Positions 62,201 through 64,000 of a DNA stretch of 64,000 nucleotides are shown here, one piece after another. Position 1 is the first letter of the stretch, and every line of letters begins with the position of its first letter. The DNA is taken from assembly GCA_964019425.1 (NCBI GenBank), contig OZ025838.1, positions 448,501 to 512,500 of the forward strand, in the 5' to 3' direction. The position numbers and the translations under genes were made by a program. Source of the DNA: Flectonema sp. DT1601 (taxonomy: Eukaryota > Euglenozoa > Diplonemea > Diplonemida > Diplonemidae). The notes under the pieces are model-generated. The model was not told the DNA's origin. It was given only the letters and a program-made list of their open reading frames with translations, and made no database searches.

Positions 62201-64000
62201 TAGTCAGATTACTTGATAATGCTAAGATCAATTTTGATATTAAATCAGAAGGACTGAGTGACTTATCACCACTTCAGGTTATCGAAGGTCTCGACCAGCT
62301 AAAACGTGACATGATCGTCTGTAGAGGATTCAACTCAATCCACGAAGAGCGACAATACAATGGAACCAGACTATGGAATGTGGTATTACAATCATTCTTT
62401 TCATCAAAGAGAGTTATATGTGAATATCGCTTGAATGTTAAAGCCTTTGAATGGCTACTCGGTGAAGTAAGACAACGTTACAACTCTGCACAGATACCTC
62501 CTGGTGAGATGGTTGGTTGCATTGCTGCCCAGTCAATGGGTGAACCCGCAACTCAAATGACATTAAACACATTTCACTTCGCCGGAGTGGCATCTAAGAA
62601 TGTTACTCTTGGTGTACCGAGATTAAAAGAATTAATTAACGTCGTAAAGAAACCTAAGAATCAGGGATTAGTAGTCCACTTAGCAAAAGGTTTAAGAGAT
62701 TCAAAGGATGAGGCTAAAAGAGTACAAACGGTTGTTGAATATTTAACTTTGAGAGGAATTACCAATAAAACAGAAATTTGGTACGACCCACATCCTGACA
62801 ACAGTGTTATCGAAGAAGACAGACAATGGTTAAACGTCATTGATTGGGACTTTGGTTGTATGGATGAAAAACGAGAACAACAAGTACGCCAATTGATGAA
62901 AAGAATGTCTCCTTGGATCCTTCGTTTAGAATTAAACCAGCGCTCCTTCTTCTCATTTGATCTCGACATGGAAGAGATTGAAAGACGATTATCAGCTGTC
63001 TTTCCAGACTCCTTCAACGTTGAAGTCTCAACAGCGAATCGTGATAGTTTAGTTGTAAGATTACGATTTATTCATCAGAATGCTCGTCCTGAAACCTACT
63101 CTGAAGAAGACATGTGGGAAACACCTGAAGAAAACTCTGTTGATATGCTTAAGGATGAAGAAAATGACATCTTGGACAAGGTTCACTTAAGAGGTATTCT
63201 CGGAATTAAAAAAGTGTACATGAGAAAGACAAGAAAACAAGACAACGATTTACGTGTTGAGTACGATCCTGTAACTGGTGCTGCAGAAACCAAAGAAGAA
63301 TGGGTTCTCGATACTGATGGAACGAACATGCTTCGAGTAATGTCACTTGCGGAAGTTGATCCTTACCGTACCTCTTCTAATAATATTACTGAGATCATTA
63401 CAACATTAGGTATTGAAGCTTGCCGTAAGAAACTTAAGAAGGAATTAGCCAACGTCTACGGAGCTTATGGAATCTACATCAACGCTCGCCATAGTAGTAT
63501 TCTGTGTGATGTTATGTGTAATAGAGGATACCTGTTGTCGATTAACCGTCACGGTATTAACAGACAAGAGGTAGGACCTCTTATGAGATGTTCATACGAA
63601 GAGACTGTTGAAATCTTATTGGGTGCTGCGGCATTCGGAGAGAAGGATGAAATGACTGGAGTCTCTGCTAATATTATGATGGGTCAACAGTGTAGAGCAG
63701 GTACTGGATTATGTTCTTTAATCTTAGATGAGGAAAAGTTAAAGATGACTGACGTACTTCCATCTGAAACTATTCATCAACAGAAACAGTTAGCAGAAGT
63801 AAATCTCAACCTTGAAGGTCATCAAACACCTGCTTACAATGACGGAGGTATGTCACCAGGTTCAGCAATGGCTAGTAGTGTTATGTCTATGGGATCAGGT
63901 AGTGGATATGGAGGATCGATCTTGGCATCACCTCTTTCATTCTCAGGATCAGCTATTAATGAGGGATGGTCACCTCAAGTATCAATACAAGCAAGAAGTC
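59275..64000 (+). CDS. RPB1: RNA polymerase II largest subunit RPB1 (3' end outside window)
   Basis: The frame is open from ATG 59275 to the window end (1575 codons) with no intron. The N-terminal zinc clamp reads 'CHTCNMGLDECPGHWG'. The catalytic loop is 'NADFDGDEMN' with Asp483, Asp485 and Asp487, two positions off yeast numbering. The bridge helix block is 'GLTPSEFFFHMSGGREGLID'. The trigger loop is 'GEPATQMTLNTFHFAG' with His1101, equivalent to yeast His1085. After the foot and jaw the chain enters a Gly/Ser/Met-rich linker that normally leads to the C-terminal heptads, which lie beyond the window. Overall it is a conventional, well conserved RPB1. The ATG is 31 nt after a ctctacAG (59242-59243). 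Confidence 0.97.
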   Translation, partial: MAGAAYTRSHSSAPWKRASGIQFTMWDPDSIKAGSVCEITESTSHVEGVPQPNSCHDLRLGITEFDQMCHTCNMGLDECPGHWGNITLAKPMLHFGYLRTMVNLLKCVCFHCSLIKLDPDDPKYREAASKRLPEHRLRMFTKACAGKSVCEAKHGSDDVDECRGPMSGCGKPQPKIYHEPHSFNLWIEYVSQSVDAEGADRKQRLQPEDARKILCKIRDSQLHDLGFSPQSRPEWMLLTEFPISPPAVRPAITMDAVTKTEDHTTYMYNKILIYNNKLKKAVSQQAADSVIQDYSNLVQYHIVTLMDNEKNGIPKCKVRSGQPIKSIRERIKGKGGRVRSNLMGKRVDFSARTVIGGDSQIGMDEVGVPLSIAANMTFPERVTSYNQDILKVLVGNGPDKYPGAKFIIREDGTRINLAFRRKDSELILQPGYIVERHVLTNDVVLFNRQPTLHRMSMMGHRARVMPFCTFRLNLSATSPYNADFDGDEMNLHVPQSVLSKSELQEFMMVPKNIISPKSNSPVMGIVQDSLLGIHLLTKRSTFLDKQFMMNAVMHIPTMPAQIPIPAILKPELLWTGKQLFSLVLPPVNFTATSNEDYDDPDRFLPIADTKVRIEKGLLHTGIIDKKSVGSSENSLVHVIHNEFSPDWARDLINGIQRITAFYLINKGFSVGVQDTVADVNTKKMIQEIIRRSYDSVDELCNKAQEGLKRQPGKTVKETFEAEINKILNKTREDAGKRAQQSLTRSNSFKVMVSAGSKGSYLNISQITAVVGQQNVGGKRIPYGFRKRTLPHFTQDDYGPESRGFVQNSYLEGLTPSEFFFHMSGGREGLIDTACKTAETGYIQRKLVKALEDLYVGYDATVRDAQGRVVQFLYGEEGYDSTKMESLRPLPLVNLDNAARDKLYKHTWEEEGPEWGRKFLEPGVREMLLQDPNAATKLQEEYDHIRENREWMRSIFQPAGLMPFVQPMDGIKVPINLVRLLDNAKINFDIKSEGLSDLSPLQVIEGLDQLKRDMIVCRGFNSIHEERQYNGTRLWNVVLQSFFSSKRVICEYRLNVKAFEWLLGEVRQRYNSAQIPPGEMVGCIAAQSMGEPATQMTLNTFHFAGVASKNVTLGVPRLKELINVVKKPKNQGLVVHLAKGLRDSKDEAKRVQTVVEYLTLRGITNKTEIWYDPHPDNSVIEEDRQWLNVIDWDFGCMDEKREQQVRQLMKRMSPWILRLELNQRSFFSFDLDMEEIERRLSAVFPDSFNVEVSTANRDSLVVRLRFIHQNARPETYSEEDMWETPEENSVDMLKDEENDILDKVHLRGILGIKKVYMRKTRKQDNDLRVEYDPVTGAAETKEEWVLDTDGTNMLRVMSLAEVDPYRTSSNNITEIITTLGIEACRKKLKKELANVYGAYGIYINARHSSILCDVMCNRGYLLSINRHGINRQEVGPLMRCSYEETVEILLGAAAFGEKDEMTGVSANIMMGQQCRAGTGLCSLILDEEKLKMTDVLPSETIHQQKQLAEVNLNLEGHQTPAYNDGGMSPGSAMASSVMSMGSGSGYGGSILASPLSFSGSAINEGWSPQVSIQARS

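Overview
The window is nuclear DNA of a microbial eukaryote. The genes are spliceosomal, cytoskeletal and endomembrane ones, and at least four introns have GT..AG ends. The standard genetic code fits throughout. Genes are long, mostly intronless and of moderate GC. The DNA between them is very AT-rich and full of A- and T-runs, many longer than 15 bases. A mitochondrial-type EF-P, a roadblock dynein light chain and a TSNAXIP1-like coiled-coil protein suggest a flagellated protist with translating mitochondria. I see no plastid genes and cannot name the lineage. Every gene I can support is on the + strand, and most start codons lie a short distance after a T-rich stretch ending in AG. This looks like a unidirectional gene cluster with 5'-UTR splicing, possibly spliced-leader trans-splicing; that reading is inference.

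Layout. (1) Positions 1-18064 are a tandem array of ~7.1 kb units. Each unit has one gene for a 1446-residue secreted, membrane-anchored protein with two 'choice-of-anchor I' domains, plus a ~2.7 kb spacer. Copy 1 is cut by the window edge; copies 2 and 3 are complete and nearly identical. (2) 18.2-32.3 kb holds a small one-pass membrane protein, CTNNBL1 (spliceosome-associated), four large or medium unrecognised proteins rich in coiled coil and proline, and a TSNAXIP1-like protein. (3) 32.5-39.7 kb holds a roadblock/LC7 dynein light chain split by a 2.4 kb intron that contains a higher-order tandem repeat, a three-exon ubiquitin-specific protease with a DUSP domain, a mitochondrial EF-P and an unrecognised protein. 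(4) 39.7-43.1 kb is a low-complexity desert with C/G hairpins and one candidate structured RNA. (5) 43.1-51.4 kb holds two genes for the same 658-residue secreted protein on either side of a tepsin-like ENTH gene, then a Cys-rich secreted protein with a duplicated architecture. (6) 51.9-54 kb is an AlkB-family dioxygenase with a long polyQ region and a likely second exon. (7) 54-58.7 kb is a second homopolymer-rich desert. (8) 58.7-64 kb holds a short coiled-coil protein and the RNA polymerase II largest subunit RPB1, which runs off the window before its C-terminal repeats.

The genes do not form one pathway. Three themes stand out: an abundant, recently amplified or homogenised secretome (array, duplicated secreted protein, PSI-like protein); a run of probable flagellar or cytoskeletal proteins; and housekeeping RNA and protein-turnover genes. 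The most notable features are the one-strand layout with AG-to-ATG leaders, a duplication confined to coding sequence, CAA-repeat 3' intron ends in the protease gene, and the intronic 882-bp repeat.
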